Assembly (NCBI GenBank): GCA_902702965.1
Contig: CACRXP010001000.1
Span: 101,033 to 165,032, forward strand
Direction: 5' to 3'
DNA from: Spirometra erinaceieuropaei
Lineage: Eukaryota > Platyhelminthes > Cestoda > Diphyllobothriidea > Diphyllobothriidae
DNA length: 64,000 nt
In this document: piece after piece, positions 22,667-34,509 of the stretch
Layout of the letters: every line of letters begins with the position of its first letter
How positions within the stretch are numbered: position 1 is the first letter of the stretch
The notes under the pieces: generated by a model
Database searches by the model: none
The model's input: the letters and a program-made list of their open reading frames with translations, nothing else
Told to the model about the DNA's origin: nothing
Position numbers and translations under genes: made by a program

Positions 22667-23175
22667 GAGTTGAGAATGATATTGGGACGGGTATACTGGA
22701 AAGCTCTAAGCACATGGGGGCCTTTTCAAAATCAGAGTGCCAACATGCAGACAGTTCACAAACCTTTGCAAGTTCCGATGGAAAGGGCACATCATCACTG
22801 CAGTGACAGTTAAACAACACAGCCTCCATCCAAGCATGGTCGGCATTGAGCTGGTCATTCAAGAAATCATCTTTGAGCTGCAAACCAGAAAAACTCGCTT
22901 AGCAGGGGCACAACACAAAACTCTTACCACTTAATTTTATAAGTAGAAAGTTTATTTAAGCAGAATTCAATGGAGAGCCTACCAAAGCAAAGTGCATCCC
23001 GGTGATGGACCTGATCAGCTGTTGACGGACGGATTGTTGCCCCTCCGGTTCCTCCTCTTCCTCTTCATCAGGATACACGTGGTTTACCCTCCGCAGAAGA
23101 AAATCGCGCATAATTTTGGCACTACACCCTCGCAGATCGCAGTTTTCCCTGTGATCCACCAGAAACTAAAAAAGG
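22667..23175 (-). CDS. unrecognised 3' exons of a minus-strand gene (candidate)
   Basis: One candidate exon (about 22978-23174) follows acceptor CTTCCTTTTTTAG and reads DHRENCDLRGCSAKIMRDFL, an acidic run, then QQLIRSITGMHFAL. A second (about 22775-22887) follows acceptor TTTTTCTGGTTTGCAG and reads DDFLNDQLNADHAWMEAVLF then NCHCSDDVPFPSELAK. A GTAGGC donor after HFAL would join them in phase across an intron of about 90 bp. Alternatively the first exon reads on to a stop near 22956 with AATAAA directly downstream. I do not recognise the protein. It may be a small host gene or an old transposon gene; upstream exons were not found. Confidence 0.35.
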
Positions 23176-23857
23176 AAGTAAATCGGCAGAATATGTAGCT
23201 AACATTTTCGACACACCAAAATGAGCAATATGCTAAGCTGGATCTCTCTAGATGTTCCCGAGACGCGAACAGCCCTGCTCCTTAATCCGGCCTTGTATCA
23301 TTCAACATCTGGCCTGCATGCAAAGGATGACAATTCCGTGCTGGAGGCACTAAAGATGGAGGAATCTATTTCTCAATTGTTTGTGATCATTAGGGTTGAA
23401 AATGTTGGTCCCGTCCAAACTGGCTTAAAAGGCCGGTTTCACGTGACATGGGGGACACCACAGATACTATTTAATCAAGTATTTATGAGACTCAAGTGTG
23501 GATTCCAAATCATAGAGCAAAATCGCCGTGGGCAATCCGGAAATGACCGTAGACAGCTACGAGCTGTAGAATTATCATGCAGTTATTTCGTCAAACGGAC
23601 TATGGTCATGAAACAACAAAGATATTGGAGCATTTGCCATCACTCTGGAAGAAACGGCAACCATTGCACTAAGCGGCGACGTAAACGTCTACCACAGACC
23701 GACATGCTGGGGACACTGGTATCAGTTCGTGCTCTAAACGACATGAAGTGTTGAAGCGACCTCGCTGCTGACAGTTCTGTAGACTAGTGGGGTGTGGGAA
23801 AAGTCAGCCCGAACTTAAAGTTGACATAAAAAAGACGTATGAACATTCGGGGAGGTA

Positions 23858-24844
23858 CAATGAGTGAGCTAACTCATGAAACGTCAACAGAAATTACGAA
23901 ATGCGTTGCCGTTTCGAAAAGATTAATTTAGCAAGGTTGTAAAACCAGTCAACGCGCAGAATAATTCTATAATAATTCAATTACCCAAGGACACTGGCTT
24001 TCGAACAAACTTCTTTTCGGCTGCATCCAAAAACCATACTCTGTAAAAATGACTACTTAAGTAGCATGCATTTTTCATCGATTTTCGATGTCCTTAAAGA
24101 TTCAATTATATTTCATGGAAAACATAGACAAAAGTATTCATTCTTTTGCTCATTCAATAGAACATTACGTCTTCTTTTAATTTTATACTCAAAGGAAGGG
24201 CTTAATACGGTTTTATAAAACGTTTCCGATTCCCGAATAATTTTCAACCTAGCCTGTCTCTTCACTTGCATTCAGGGTTCCCAAACTACAATCCGTATGT
24301 TTCCGCCTACGGAAAACCATACATTTCTCTACGGTTTTAAAGGGGGACCATATAGAGTTCATAAAGTTTAGCAGTGGATTTGAGCCACATTGTTGACTTT
24401 ACAAGCCACATTGGTAAATGCAGAGACGTGACGTTTTATGAAAGGCCATTTCATAGTATTAAAAAATCTCACAATTAGAAACTTTTTAAACCCGAATTAA
24501 GCCCTTCCTTCGAGTATAAAATTGAAAGAAGACGTAATTTTCTACTGAATGGGCAAAAAATGAATATTTTTGTCCATGTTTTCCATGAAATATAATTGAA
24601 TCTTTAAGGGCATCGAAAATCGATAAAAAAATTCATGCTACTTAAGTAGTCATTTTTTACAGAGCATGGCCTTTGGATGCAGCCAAAAGGAAGTTTATTC
24701 GAAAGCCGGCGTCTTAGGGTAACTGAATTATTATAGGATTATGCTGCACGTTGATTAGTTTTACAACCCTACTTAATTAATCTTTCCGAAACGGAAACGT
24801 ATTTCGTAATTTCTGTTGACATTTCATGAGGTAGCCACCTACTG
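23858..24844. mobile_element. palindromic TA-flanked element (family A)
   Basis: 987 bp between TA dinucleotides, ends CAATGAGTGAGCTAACTC and TGAGGTAGCCACCTACTG. It is collinear with the copy at 30188 over its whole length, with ACTTAAGTAG near each arm's outer third and the CTACGGAAAACCATAC segment near the middle. No coding potential is seen. Confidence 0.85.
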
Positions 24845-25559
24845 TATGTGAGTGACTTGGCCTTTTAAGGTTTTTAGGTCTTGGCCATCTAGGGTTAGAC
24901 TCGCTCTGATCACAACTGCAGAGGCAAATTGTGGTACAGAAGTACGGTTGCATGCGGAGCCTTTAACCGACTAGGAAACCACCTGAGATCTAGGGTGAGA
25001 TACAAACTAGAGACCAAAACGTTCACCCTCGAGTCTTTCATCGAATCTGTTCTACTTTATGTCAAAAGAACGGAGTACCTTGCGTCGGACAAAGGAGTAT
25101 GAACACCCATCAGTACTAGAGGTGATTTCGGGCCTGATGCTCGGGGCGTTTGTTTGCAAGGTCGATAGGACGAACCGGTGAAACACGTAGATCAGGCTTA
25201 AGTGATACACGGAATAATGCAATCGAATAACACCTACTTAAGTAAATACAGTAGCCAGTCACGTATAGTATAAGACACACCCCAGGTACAGACAGCGCCG
25301 AGTTCCAGGGGGTTCCTATTTCCGTGTCCTAACTTTAACCCTAGTTCTACCACTGAGCTTTATAAACCTAAACATAGCCAAAAAGGCTAACACCGCCTGA
25401 AATGTAGGTCAAGGCAACCTGTAATATGGAGGGTCTTCGTTTACGTGCCCAGCCGGATTTTGCCGTAAGATATCATGTGGTGGTCCCCCCCCGGTCAAGC
25501 TGTCAGGGCTGTGCCACGAAAGTGCCCTTACAACGAGACACGCGGTAGGTGCGCTGCAC

Positions 25560-25965
25560 CAACTCTGGGGGCTAGATCGGGATCCGGCAGGTGCTATCGG
25601 GAATGCGCACATATAATAAATGCCAGTATTGGGAATGTGCCGGCGGGGCTAGATGCAGGCACACGTCACGTCAACTGGGATCCGAGTCATCCTCCCTCTC
25701 CCCTTTGGTCAGTGTACTTTGTGGACCGAGGGGGGGGGGGGTGTGGTGGTGTGCCCAGGTGCGGGTTTGCGTCGTGCCATCCAGCTGCACTCTCTTCCGC
25801 CTCCGGTCTTATTGTCTTGGCACCGGATCCAGGTGGGAGAGGAGAGAGTGCGATAGAGGCTGCGTAAGTCTACGCCCACTCTAAACTAACTCACACTGAA
25901 TTCGCCATCCCTGCTCTCACCCTGTTGTGGAGCACACGGTGGACGCTGTTGGTCACGGTTGGTTT
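25560..25965. repeat. GC-rich family, copy 3
   Basis: GGGGCTAGATCGGGATCCGG, a poly-G run at about 25730-25741, GTCTTGGCACCGGATCCAGG and TGTTGTGGAGCACACGGTGG. Collinear with the copies at 6290 and 9120. Confidence 0.6.
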
Positions 25966-26335
25966 GAAAGACAAATGGGAAGACTATTATTCAAAGGTCA
26001 AAATGCTATGTCACAGGAGCTCCCTTGTAAACATGATTCATATCCACTAGAAGTCCGAAACTGCTTAGACAAGATCCTCCCATAGAAAGTATGAATAACG
26101 ATCTAGGACAATTTTTCATGAATTGCTCACGATATGAAGTGCATGATTCATTTAAGAGGGCAATGCATTTGGTTGGTTTTGCGTGCCCCTGTTGTTCCAA
26201 CAATCCAGGCGGCTGCAACTGTTGGGCATGAAAGATACGTTAGAGAGCACCGTTATTAGTCTTCAAGGGATTAAAGCTCCAAGAAAGTTTCCAGTTTGTT
26301 TTCAGGAACACCAAGTTCTAACCTCCCGCAGAGAA

Positions 26336-26706
26336 TGTTGACACAGCCCGAATTTACATGGGAGTAATATTTAAAAAACTTCACTTTTTCCCAACCCACC
26401 CAAGGTATACAATACGCCTGATTCCGTTCCAGCAGTAGGACTTGCAGCCTCGGGCTCTGCCCTGCTAGTCCTTGCCGTTCCTCGACCTGGTGGCGGGTCA
26501 GGGCCAGAAGGATCACGTGATTAGGACCCCAGTGCGGCAGGAGGCCCCTTCCCGCGAGTCCTGATCTGCCCCGAGGATTTAACGGCAGTCCGCGCCGGGC
26601 ACCCTCGGCTGCTCGACCCACACGGACTCGGCCACGGAGACAGGAACGGGAGACCCCTTGGGCGTTGTCGTATGCGTTGTATTGCACGGTCGTTGGGTCT
26701 CTAACA
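26336..26706. mobile_element. possible second solo LTR
   Basis: A GC-rich block starts TGTTGACACAG and ends GTCTCTAACA, so the ends match TGTT/AACA. The flanks are GAGAA before and GATAA after, a 5-bp duplication with one mismatch. The block differs in base composition from the AT-rich DNA around it. An open frame on the minus strand across it is Arg/Gly-rich and looks non-coding. This is weaker than the LTR at 34833 because of the imperfect duplication and the lack of a second copy for comparison. Confidence 0.4.
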
Positions 26707-28955
26707 GATAATTATACAAATCCATTTACTCGTTTGAAGTGGCTGTCTGGTTTCCTTGAGTCTAACAAACCACAAGGAGCCTGATGCCCTTTTAGTCATG
26801 CCTCTGCAACATGTAGTGATAAATAGAGTTCTGAGGAAACATGGCCTTTCTGAGGGGCGAATACTTTATGTAACATAAAGAGCTACGTAAGAGTAATTAG
26901 TAGCGGTTAATTTACCAACGAAATATAAGGCCGGAGGCAACTTACACCTGCGGTCCGTCCTCGACCTCTGGATACGGGTAGGCCAGCCGATCACCCGTGA
27001 TGGAGAATGGACGATAGTCTGGATATAGGACCTAGGGTGGAAAACGCCCATGAACATAACTCTAAGACACAAAGTGAGCGCAGTAGCCCCAACTGCCAGG
27101 ATAAAACGCTGGATTGGAAGCGTAGGTGGAGGGAAAAATGGGGGAATTAAAACACACGTATGACGCGTGGCCCAACCCCAACGAACGGGGAATAAAAAAT
27201 ACTACGGAGGGTGAACTGCATGAGCCATACTGATGTCGGTCCTACGCACGTTGCATTTCCCAAGGGCTACACTGCTTCTAAGCAGATAATCCATTCAATA
27301 TCTCATTGAGTGGCGTGTCCAAAACGATGTCTAAGTGGATTGAAGCAGTGTTTTCCCGGAATAAATTTGAATAAGGCAAAGGCGACAAAGCATGCAGTAT
27401 CTACTGACGTCATAAATTTCGAGACCTCTCATTCAGCTGCGTACGGTCATAGCATAGTTATATGACAAGGCAAACCGTTCAATTGACGATCGACCTAGAG
27501 AGATAAAATGTGATAGGTAACGTGAAACATGGGTGCATATGGTGAGGGGGGGGGAGGGGGAGAGAAGTCACCCAAGTAGGAGAGGTCTCGAAATTTATGA
27601 GGTTAGTAAATACTGCATGCTTTGTCGCCTTTGCCTTATTCAGATGTCTAAGTGGTTCATAGTACAAAATCGACGGATCTCGTGCATTACTCCGACAAAC
27701 TATGTTTTCTTTTGATGTCTTAATTCTAATTTATTTTTCGATAACGCCTTACTTGCATGACTAATGGACGAGCCTCTTAACGCACAAAGGTAGAACATCC
27801 CGAAAGTGCATAATTTACACAATAGGAACTACTGAGCATTCACAAGTAGTAATTATAAAGCATAACTATGGTAGGCAGGACCGCCGGCGACGAGGCTCCT
27901 TAGCTAACTTGATTTACACCAATTGGAGACCGTTCCAACGGAAAGTTTGATCCGATTATCCCAAAGGAACCCCTGTTATAAAAGAGAGGAAGTGGGATAA
28001 ACATCGTCACCAGGAAGATTTACACTAGATTTAATGTAGCCAGAGAATAAATCAGGAAACAGTGATATTTGATTATTCGGGCTACAGAACATAGCAAATC
28101 CAACAGAAATTGAACGCTACTTTTCTACTGCTAAAATTATTTGGGAAGAGACCATCGATTATCGGCTATAAGTTATACCTCGTCGTGCACAAACACTAAG
28201 TGGTAGAACCTTTATAAGGGCTCTGCAAGCGACCATTCTGTCGCTCACGCAACACGTGCTAGGACTCCATTCCACCGCACCAGTGGCTATTGCAGCATTG
28301 TAGATTTGCTTAAGAGCGGGCTGAATTATACCCTCCACTAAATCATATTTCATTAGTAAGCACAGAGCTGTGTCAGCAGCTACTCACACTGTAATACAGA
28401 AAGTGATCATTAAGAACCCCAAAAAGCGGCTTAAGTGTGCGAGCATCAGCATGAGACCGAAGTTACCAGAATTCAAGTCTCCTAACAAAGGACCAACAGT
28501 TCATAATTCTTTACATTGTCTGTATGCGGGTTACTTTTTTCTTGTAGGTGCGAAACACAGCGTGATATCTTCGGAATCGCATCAGGTTAGCACTGTTAAC
28601 AGGTAAATAATTCAAGAAAACTAGTTATAAAATATTTTGGAGAACGCCGCCTAGGCTGGCATACTTGGGGGATTACATTAAGGAAAGTAGAAGCCGTACT
28701 CTACTGCCAGGAACGTTCACGTGTGGATTTGTCAGAGAATCTCACTAATGATGCTGCCGGTGTGCCCAAGTTAAAAAGGCTTGACGACTAATAGGGATTC
28801 GATATGGATTATAAAAACTACTATTGCTACTGTACCCTACCCAACTGCGGTAATTTCATTGTAAACGGGAGGAGCAGAGGTAAAGAGCCATTTTGTTCTC
28901 AGGCATTTCCTTTTCGCCAGACGCAAACGATAATTCAACCGTCTCAACCACCACN

Positions 28956-28989
28956 ATCATCATCATCATCATCATCCTCGTCATCATCA
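28956..28989. repeat. ATC trinucleotide microsatellite
   Basis: About 11 ATC units with one change; an ambiguous base (N) lies at 28955. Confidence 0.95.
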
Positions 28990-30003
28990 GCAGCATCGAC
29001 TGCGCAAACTAACCTTCCAGTCAACCTTGTCGTCCGGAATGTTCACCCGCATACCGGGCCTGCGTTCAAAGTTGAAGGGTGAGATCCGCCAGAGACGATG
29101 ACTTCCGATCAAGCGTTCAAAAACTTGTCCGCTGGGAGGAATGGCTTCTGGTCTCCGAGATGGAGGCATTTTCGGGAAGGGTGTCACCACGTCAGGTTGG
29201 GTGCTTGAGGATTTGGGATACGTCATGACGGCCTTGATGCAAAGGCCCTCAATGCGAAGCCTATAATGAGACGAGTGTGAGATTGGGTGACATTGACGTA
29301 AATGTGGAGTTGAAGACATAGTGCTGCCAACGTGCATCAGTAAAAGTTGGGGGGGGGGAGAGAGGAGAAGCGTGGGTTAAGAAAAAATATCTGTCCCCAG
29401 CTAGTAGACCTTCATCCTTTAATCGGATCGTACACAACGAGTAGGCTGACTGTGAGCCCAGAAGTCGTGGAACCCACTCACGGGCTATTCTGCCAAACTT
29501 GCAGTGTTTAAAAACAGAGCCGTAGGAACTTGAGGAGTTGGATGCAGCTCAGATGACTCTATGTTTCGTTGTTTCCTACTCCAAGAGCAATAACATATTT
29601 TTGAGTAACAGCCCCGGATGAATATGAGTAAGCGGGGACAAAACAGCGAAATGCACCATGACCTCGCTCAACAGAAGATCTATCTCTGTTGACCGGGCTG
29701 ACATTGGTGTCTGGATCAGCGATCAGAAATGCGGAACATCGACACAGCCACTTTGCCAGTCCAACGACCAGAACAATTTGAAGTGATTTCGTGGAGCGGA
29801 GGGGAGCATACGTTTGTACACATTGCGCAAATCATTGCTCTCCCGTTGTCAACGTCACACTAGTGTCGTATCAACGAATAAACAGGATTATATTCGCATC
29901 GGGCAGAGAACCGCACTTCCTTATGTATCTGCCTCTGACGAGGAGTTTAAAGAGCGAATCTGAAACATCGAGAGAATAAAGCTCCTATTTCAACAATCAG
30001 ATT

Positions 30004-30024
30004 TTCTTCTTCTTCTTCTTCTTC
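30004..30024. repeat. TTC trinucleotide microsatellite
   Basis: Seven uninterrupted TTC units. Confidence 0.95.
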
Positions 30025-30187
30025 CAAAACTTCCAATTATTTGTAGGCTCTTAAGCGGCCGCTATCGTCCCACCCTCTGTAAACCTCCGTTTTCATAGAG
30101 TCAACATCTGCTTTGGCCACTGTCCCATCGGCGTATCACTGAAGTACTCGCTTAACCTCGAGTGCTGTAGTGTCAGCTGCAAGTCTA

Positions 30188-31182
30188 CAGTAGGTGGGCT
30201 AACTCATGAAATGTCAACAGAAATTCCGAAATGCGTTTCCATTTCGCAAAGATTAATTAAACAGGATTGTGAAACTAGTCAGCCTGCAGCATAATTCTAG
30301 AATATTTCGGTTACCTCAAGATGCCGGCTTTCGAATGAACTCCTCTCCGACTGCATGCAAAAACGATACTCTGTAAAAAATGAGTACTTAAGTAGCAGGA
30401 ATTTTTCTCATTGATTTCCGATGCCGCTAAAAGTCCAATTATATTTCATGGAAAATATGCATAAAAATATTCATTCTTTTGTTCATTTGGTAAAAAATTA
30501 CGTCTTCTTCTAATTTTATGCTCGAAGGAGGGACATAATTCGGTTTTAAGAAAGTTTCTAATAGTGAGATTTTTTAATACCGTGAAATGGCCCTTCATAA
30601 AACGTCATGTCTCTGCATTTACCAATGTGGCTTGTAAAGTTAACAACATGGATCAAATCTATTGCTTAATTTTATTAACCGTATATGGTCCTCCTTTATT
30701 ACCGTAGGGAAGTGTAGGGTTTTCCGTACGCGGAAAATATACGGTTTGTAGTTTGGAAACCCTGAATCCAAGTGTGACGGCAGGTTGGCTTCAAAATTAT
30801 TCGGGAATTGGAAAAGTTTTATAAAACCAAATTAAACCCTTCCTTTGAATGGAAAATTGAAAGAAGACGTATTTTTCTACTGAATGGGCAGAAGAATGAA
30901 TACTTTTGTCCACGTTTTCCATGAAATATAATTGAATCTTTAAGGACTTCGAAAATCAATGAAAAAAATGCATGCTACTTAAGTGGTCATCTTTTACAGA
31001 GTATAGTTTTTGCATGCAGCCCGAAGGCAGTTCTTTCGAAAGCCGCCATTCTGAGGTAACTGAATTATTCTAGAATTATGCTGCAGGATGATTGGTTTTA
31101 CAACGCGGCTTAATTAATCTTTTCGAAACGGAAACGCTTTTCGGAATTTCAGTTGACATTTCATGTGTTAGCCCACCTAATG
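30188..31182. mobile_element. palindromic TA-flanked element, best copy (family A)
   Basis: The left end CAGTAGGTGGGCTAACTC and right end GTTAGCCCACCTAATG are inverted repeats, each bordered by TA. The arms stay similar for about 400 bp. Matching landmarks are TGAAATGTCAAC against GTTGACATTTCA, the TTAATTAA region, ACTTAAGTAGCAGG against CATGCTACTTAAGTGG, and the CATGGAAAATAT segments. There is no open frame. TA duplication and CAGT-type ends suggest mobilisation by a Tc1/mariner-type transposase (inference). Confidence 0.85.
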
Positions 31183-32156
31183 TATACAGACCAGTTAGTA
31201 GGGCTTCCGACTAGATGACCGTCCGATTCTCTACCCAAACCCTAGGTCTTTCCTATCTGAATTCTGGCTTGTGATAGGCGTCTTAGCCCAATTCAAAGGG
31301 ATCGTGATCCTAAGTAGCGAAGTAAATCCGCGGTAGCGTATACAATCCGTCTCTGTTCTTCAACATTCTATTCAAACGGGCGTCTAGCTCAAGTTACTGG
31401 TTGCCTATTCTAACCTGTTACGCTCCTCATCATATTTTCGGTCAAAATTGTGTGCACCGACATGTTCTTCTCGTATACGTGTACCCACATTTTAAGACTT
31501 CAAAGATGAAAAAACCAGGGTCCGACGGGTTTGTTCGATAATGTTTGACTGGAAGTTTTGGTAAGAAGGGAATCAATACACCTGGGGCGAGAGGCTTGAA
31601 AAAGTCTCCCGACAAAATGTCAGGTAGAAGAGCCCGGCACGCTCAACGCGTGGGACGAATGTAATTTAACTTAATTCGCTTAGACTAAAACAGAAATAAG
31701 AACCTCCCAGTAACAGAGATGGCCTTGCGCAAGATTCCAGGATGGGTGTCTAGTCTCGTGTCCTAACCCTACCTCGGAACGGAACCTAGATGAAAAAAAA
31801 TAGCAGCCAGGCGACTGCTTTTTTTAAAAAAAGCAACAGAGTGACATAAAGGTGAGTTTGGGGGATCCCAGCAGCGGCAAGTCCTGTCTTCTGGGCAATG
31901 ATGCTGTCCTATTAGAGAAAGCCTAGGAATCAAAAGCAAGTTAAAGACACCTGCCATCACATGCCGCTGACATTATCCGAAATTTTTGACTTCAGTTTGG
32001 GGTTAAGGTTGGATCTAGGGCTATGGCCGAGGTTGCGATTGACTTTGGAGTAGGGATGGTGGTTAGAAAAAAGTTAAGATCCCAGTAGGGTTTCGTATTA
32101 GGTTTGTGGTGTCAGTCTGCGCTCGCGAGAGTGCGTTTTTACGATTTTGTTCGTCC

Positions 32157-32405
32157 TTAACTTGTGAAACTCCGAGTGAAGAATTTCAAACCAATGGTGG
32201 CAAAAAGTGCATTCAGTCGAGTGGAAACTAACTTTTCTTCAATTTTTTCACTTATGTCTGTGCAGTGCTGTGACAGATCCTTTACAGCTTCCTTAATGAT
32301 GTCGGCAATGAGCTGGTTGGTAATTTCCGTTGTTTTGGGATGCGCTCTGAATTTGCCCTTGCCGACAATTCGCCTTCCCTGTCCAGGTTCAAGACTAGCA
32401 AGTGT
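32157..32405 (-). CDS. TRPM terminal exon with stop codon
   Basis: The acceptor is TTTTTCGTCTGCAG, after an intron of only 73 bp, and phase 0 continues the frame. The reading is TLASLEPGQGRRIVGKGKF, then a long helix (TNQLIADIIKEAVKDLSQHC, TDISEKIEEKLVSTRLNA), LFATIGLKFFTRSFTS and TAA at 32157-32159. The heptad-like helix fits the C-terminal assembly domain of TRPM tetramers. No kinase or Nudix domain follows. I see no clear AATAAA within the next 150 bases. Confidence 0.8.
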   Translation of the reverse strand, partial: TLASLEPGQGRRIVGKGKFRAHPKTTEITNQLIADIIKEAVKDLSQHCTDISEKIEEKLVSTRLNALFATIGLKFFTRSFTS

Positions 32406-32478
32406 CTGCAGACGAAAAAACAAAGTTTTGTGAACGCGCCAGGCCAGACAGATCGGGCAGGCAGATATGACCACCTAC

Positions 32479-32900
32479 TTGTTTTTGCATATGGGAGATT
32501 CTGGTGACCGTTGTGGCCAATTTTTTCATTAAGGTACCAATTTTCTCCATGCGGTCCTCGAGGCCGGCGATTTTGGAGTAGCAATTTTGTAGCGCCTCAA
32601 ATCGTCCTTCAATGAATTCACTGTCGGCACCCAAGAGGTTTGAGAGACCTTCAAGCAGCTGACTTCCACTGTGGCCCTCCTCACGACCCGCAGCTCCACG
32701 TGCTCCCACGTGCGCTCCCCCAGCTCCGGACTGGGCCCGACCAATGCCACGAAGGACGGTGGTTAGGCGTGGCCCGGTTGCTCCCATGCGACGCGCGCCA
32801 AACTCGGAGTCTGCCTGTGCACGCAGGATGCCCTGTGCCTTCATGTACTCCCATTTAACCAGCTTGGATTCGAGGGTGAAATTGTCAGCAAAACTTCGAC
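32479..32900 (-). CDS. TRPM exon: post-TRP region and start of coiled coil
   Basis: The acceptor is TGTTTTGCAG and the donor GTAGGT after a phase-0 CAA codon. It starts FADNFTLESKLVKWEYMKAQ, like the TRPM segment after the TRP helix in which an acidic or aromatic helix is followed by a Trp-Glu pair. A Gly/Ala/Arg-rich low-complexity stretch comes next. A coiled coil follows (FEALQNCYSKIAGLEDRMEK, LMKKLATTVTRISHMQKQ). If the intron were retained, the frame would run on about 24 codons past CAA to a TAG at 32395, giving a shorter tail. Confidence 0.9.
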
Positions 32901-33037
32901 CTGCAAAACAGAAAGTTCATCGTAGTCACTAACACAATGTTACTTATACATATTAAGTAGACATTAATAAATATTTAAATTGAAAGCGCGTTAACCAGTG
33001 TTATCTGGTGCAGCGCAGAAGATCCGAGGCGACTTAC

Positions 33038-33252
33038 AAAATGGATCGTCTGCGGAGTTTTGATCTGGATCCTCCAGTCCGATGCATCTCCAGAGGATTT
33101 TCTTCACGCCAAAAATCAGAAGTTCGCCAGGGTACCAGATCAGGATGAAGGGTGGGGCAACCAGCGGGCGGTCTACAAACTCCTGGATCATTTCATAGCG
33201 CTGATAGCTCCAAAAGTATATGGACGAGCCCTCAATTTCAAAGTAAGTCGAT
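33038..33252 (-). CDS. TRPM exon: TRP helix
   Basis: The acceptor is CCTTCTAG and the donor GTAAGT. It starts STYFEIEGSS, then FWSYQRYEMIQEFVDRP, the TRP helix that follows S6 in all TRPM channels (family form WKFQRYxLIxxFxxRP). LVAPPFILIWYPGELLIFGV and an acidic segment follow. The QRY of the TRP box is intact. The flanking introns are only 87 and 137 bp. Confidence 0.96.
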
Positions 33253-33339
33253 CTAGAAGGAGGTGAGAGTCAGCAAGCCCTCCCCACACGGACTGGAGGT
33301 GAAGCAGAGATGGCAGACAAATTTTGGAAACCGACTTAC

Positions 33340-33466
33340 GTGAACGTTGCCACAAGCAAATTCAGCATAAGAAGCTGTGTGAGCAGAATGAAAAAACTCA
33401 GGCATATAACTGAGAGTTTCCGAGAGGCAAACTGCGGGCACTGATGTCCGTCCCTGCAACCACCGT
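33340..33466 (-). CDS. TRPM exon: pore turret with Cys pair, and S6
   Basis: The acceptor is CTTCTGCAG and the donor GTAAGT. The reading is GGCRDGHQCPQFASRKLSV then ICLSFFILLTQLLMLNLLVA and TFT. Two Cys five residues apart lie in the outer pore, where many TRPM channels have a disulphide. S6 ends in LMLNLLVATF, the counterpart of the family LLLNLLIAMF. This frame is closed by stops just outside the exon and is one of three locally readable frames, but only it joins both neighbours. Confidence 0.93.
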
Positions 33467-34229
33467 CTGCAGAAGGACAAAAACAGACGACGTCCTGAGA
33501 ATATACACGTGTGCTCCACTTCTGCGTAAAATTAACTCAGTTTTGTCCTTAACATTGCTGTTCACGTTAAGTGGGGGAACAGCGAGCCTGTCTATTGCGA
33601 AAGCTGAAGCCAAGGAAACGTCTGCTGTGCACTGTATGCTGTCCGTACTGTGTCCTAGACATCATGCGCGTGACAGACGGACGTTCAAGGTCGCAAACGC
33701 ATGATTCGAACTCACAGATACTGATTGGCCACCCTCCAACCTATGACGTTTCCCCTTGCCACGTATTCCACCGCATCTCCCAGGACTTGTTATTTGTGCT
33801 GTCTCCTGTGCGTAATACATCTCCAGCCTGCGACTAGCCTTCCGTATAACCTGTATACCTGTATAACTCACTGATGTCCTTAATTGCCTGTAGATAGGAA
33901 ATACTACTTAAGTGCTTTGCTTTATCAAACAAGACATCATGATTGTACCATTACTTTGGTGCATCTTCCTATCCACTCACTCCGGCCAATACGTCCCGCG
34001 TTTTCCTGACATGGTCGCTTTCTCTCATATTACTGACCCACTTATTTTGGGCTGGGGTTCGAAACCCTGCATAGCGTTTATGCTCACGTTAATTGGCCCG
34101 ATAAGTCAGTCGGCCAAGGTCTTAAGACTGCATCCTTCGTAGAAGCTGAGTGGTCGTTCACAAGGTCAGGTAATCGTAGTTAAGGACTAAGTTTAAAAAT
34201 CCCATAGGACAAAAGCGAGACCTTCTTAC

Positions 34230-34509
34230 CTTCGCCTTCAAGGATCCCGAGTCCGAAGTCACCAAGCATTTGGAAGTAAGTCGTCATCATAAACTCGTAG
34301 ATGATTTTTCCGGGTGACATGCGCTGCAGGATCGAACTAGCATCTGCAAAGCTGGCGTCAGGGAAGGGTGAGGGATCTAACTTACTGAACATGTTCCGCT
34401 CATAATAGGAGTAATATCCGTTGGGGTAGGAGAGGGCAAAGACTGCTATTCCGTAACCGATTAGAATGACAAAAAGCAGCATTAGGAATGGCAGAAGATC
34501 ATTTGTAAC
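34230..34509 (-). CDS. TRPM exon: S5 and pore helix
   Basis: The acceptor is CACCACCCAG and the donor GTAAGA. It starts VTNDLLPFLMLLFVILIGYG, continuing S4-S5 linker and S5 after the RRM of the previous exon. An extracellular turret with many Tyr, Ser and Pro residues follows (YPNGYYSYYERN). Then come a pore helix and the start of the selectivity filter, YEFMMTTYFQMLGDFGLG. Vertebrate TRPMs have FGQIP or FGEIP type filters; here the equivalent is FQMLGDFG, with Asp as the likely acidic pore residue (inference). It ends with one base that completes an Asp codon with the next exon. Confidence 0.94.

Larger units (their letters stand above)
26710..30180. other. no gene seen
   Basis: Anonymous AT-rich DNA with ATC and TTC microsatellites and a few poly-G tracts. 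A pair of inverted 60-base segments lies near 27365-27420 and 27585-27645 (GGCAAAGGCGACAAAGCATG against CATGCTTTGTCGCCTTTGCC), probably a small foldback element. Confidence 0.5.

Noticed and set aside
23221..23754. Plus-strand open frame of 177 codons
   Set aside because: It begins with ATG and has no stop, but I see no domain, splice partner or codon pattern that separates it from chance. Left unassigned; a profile search would decide.
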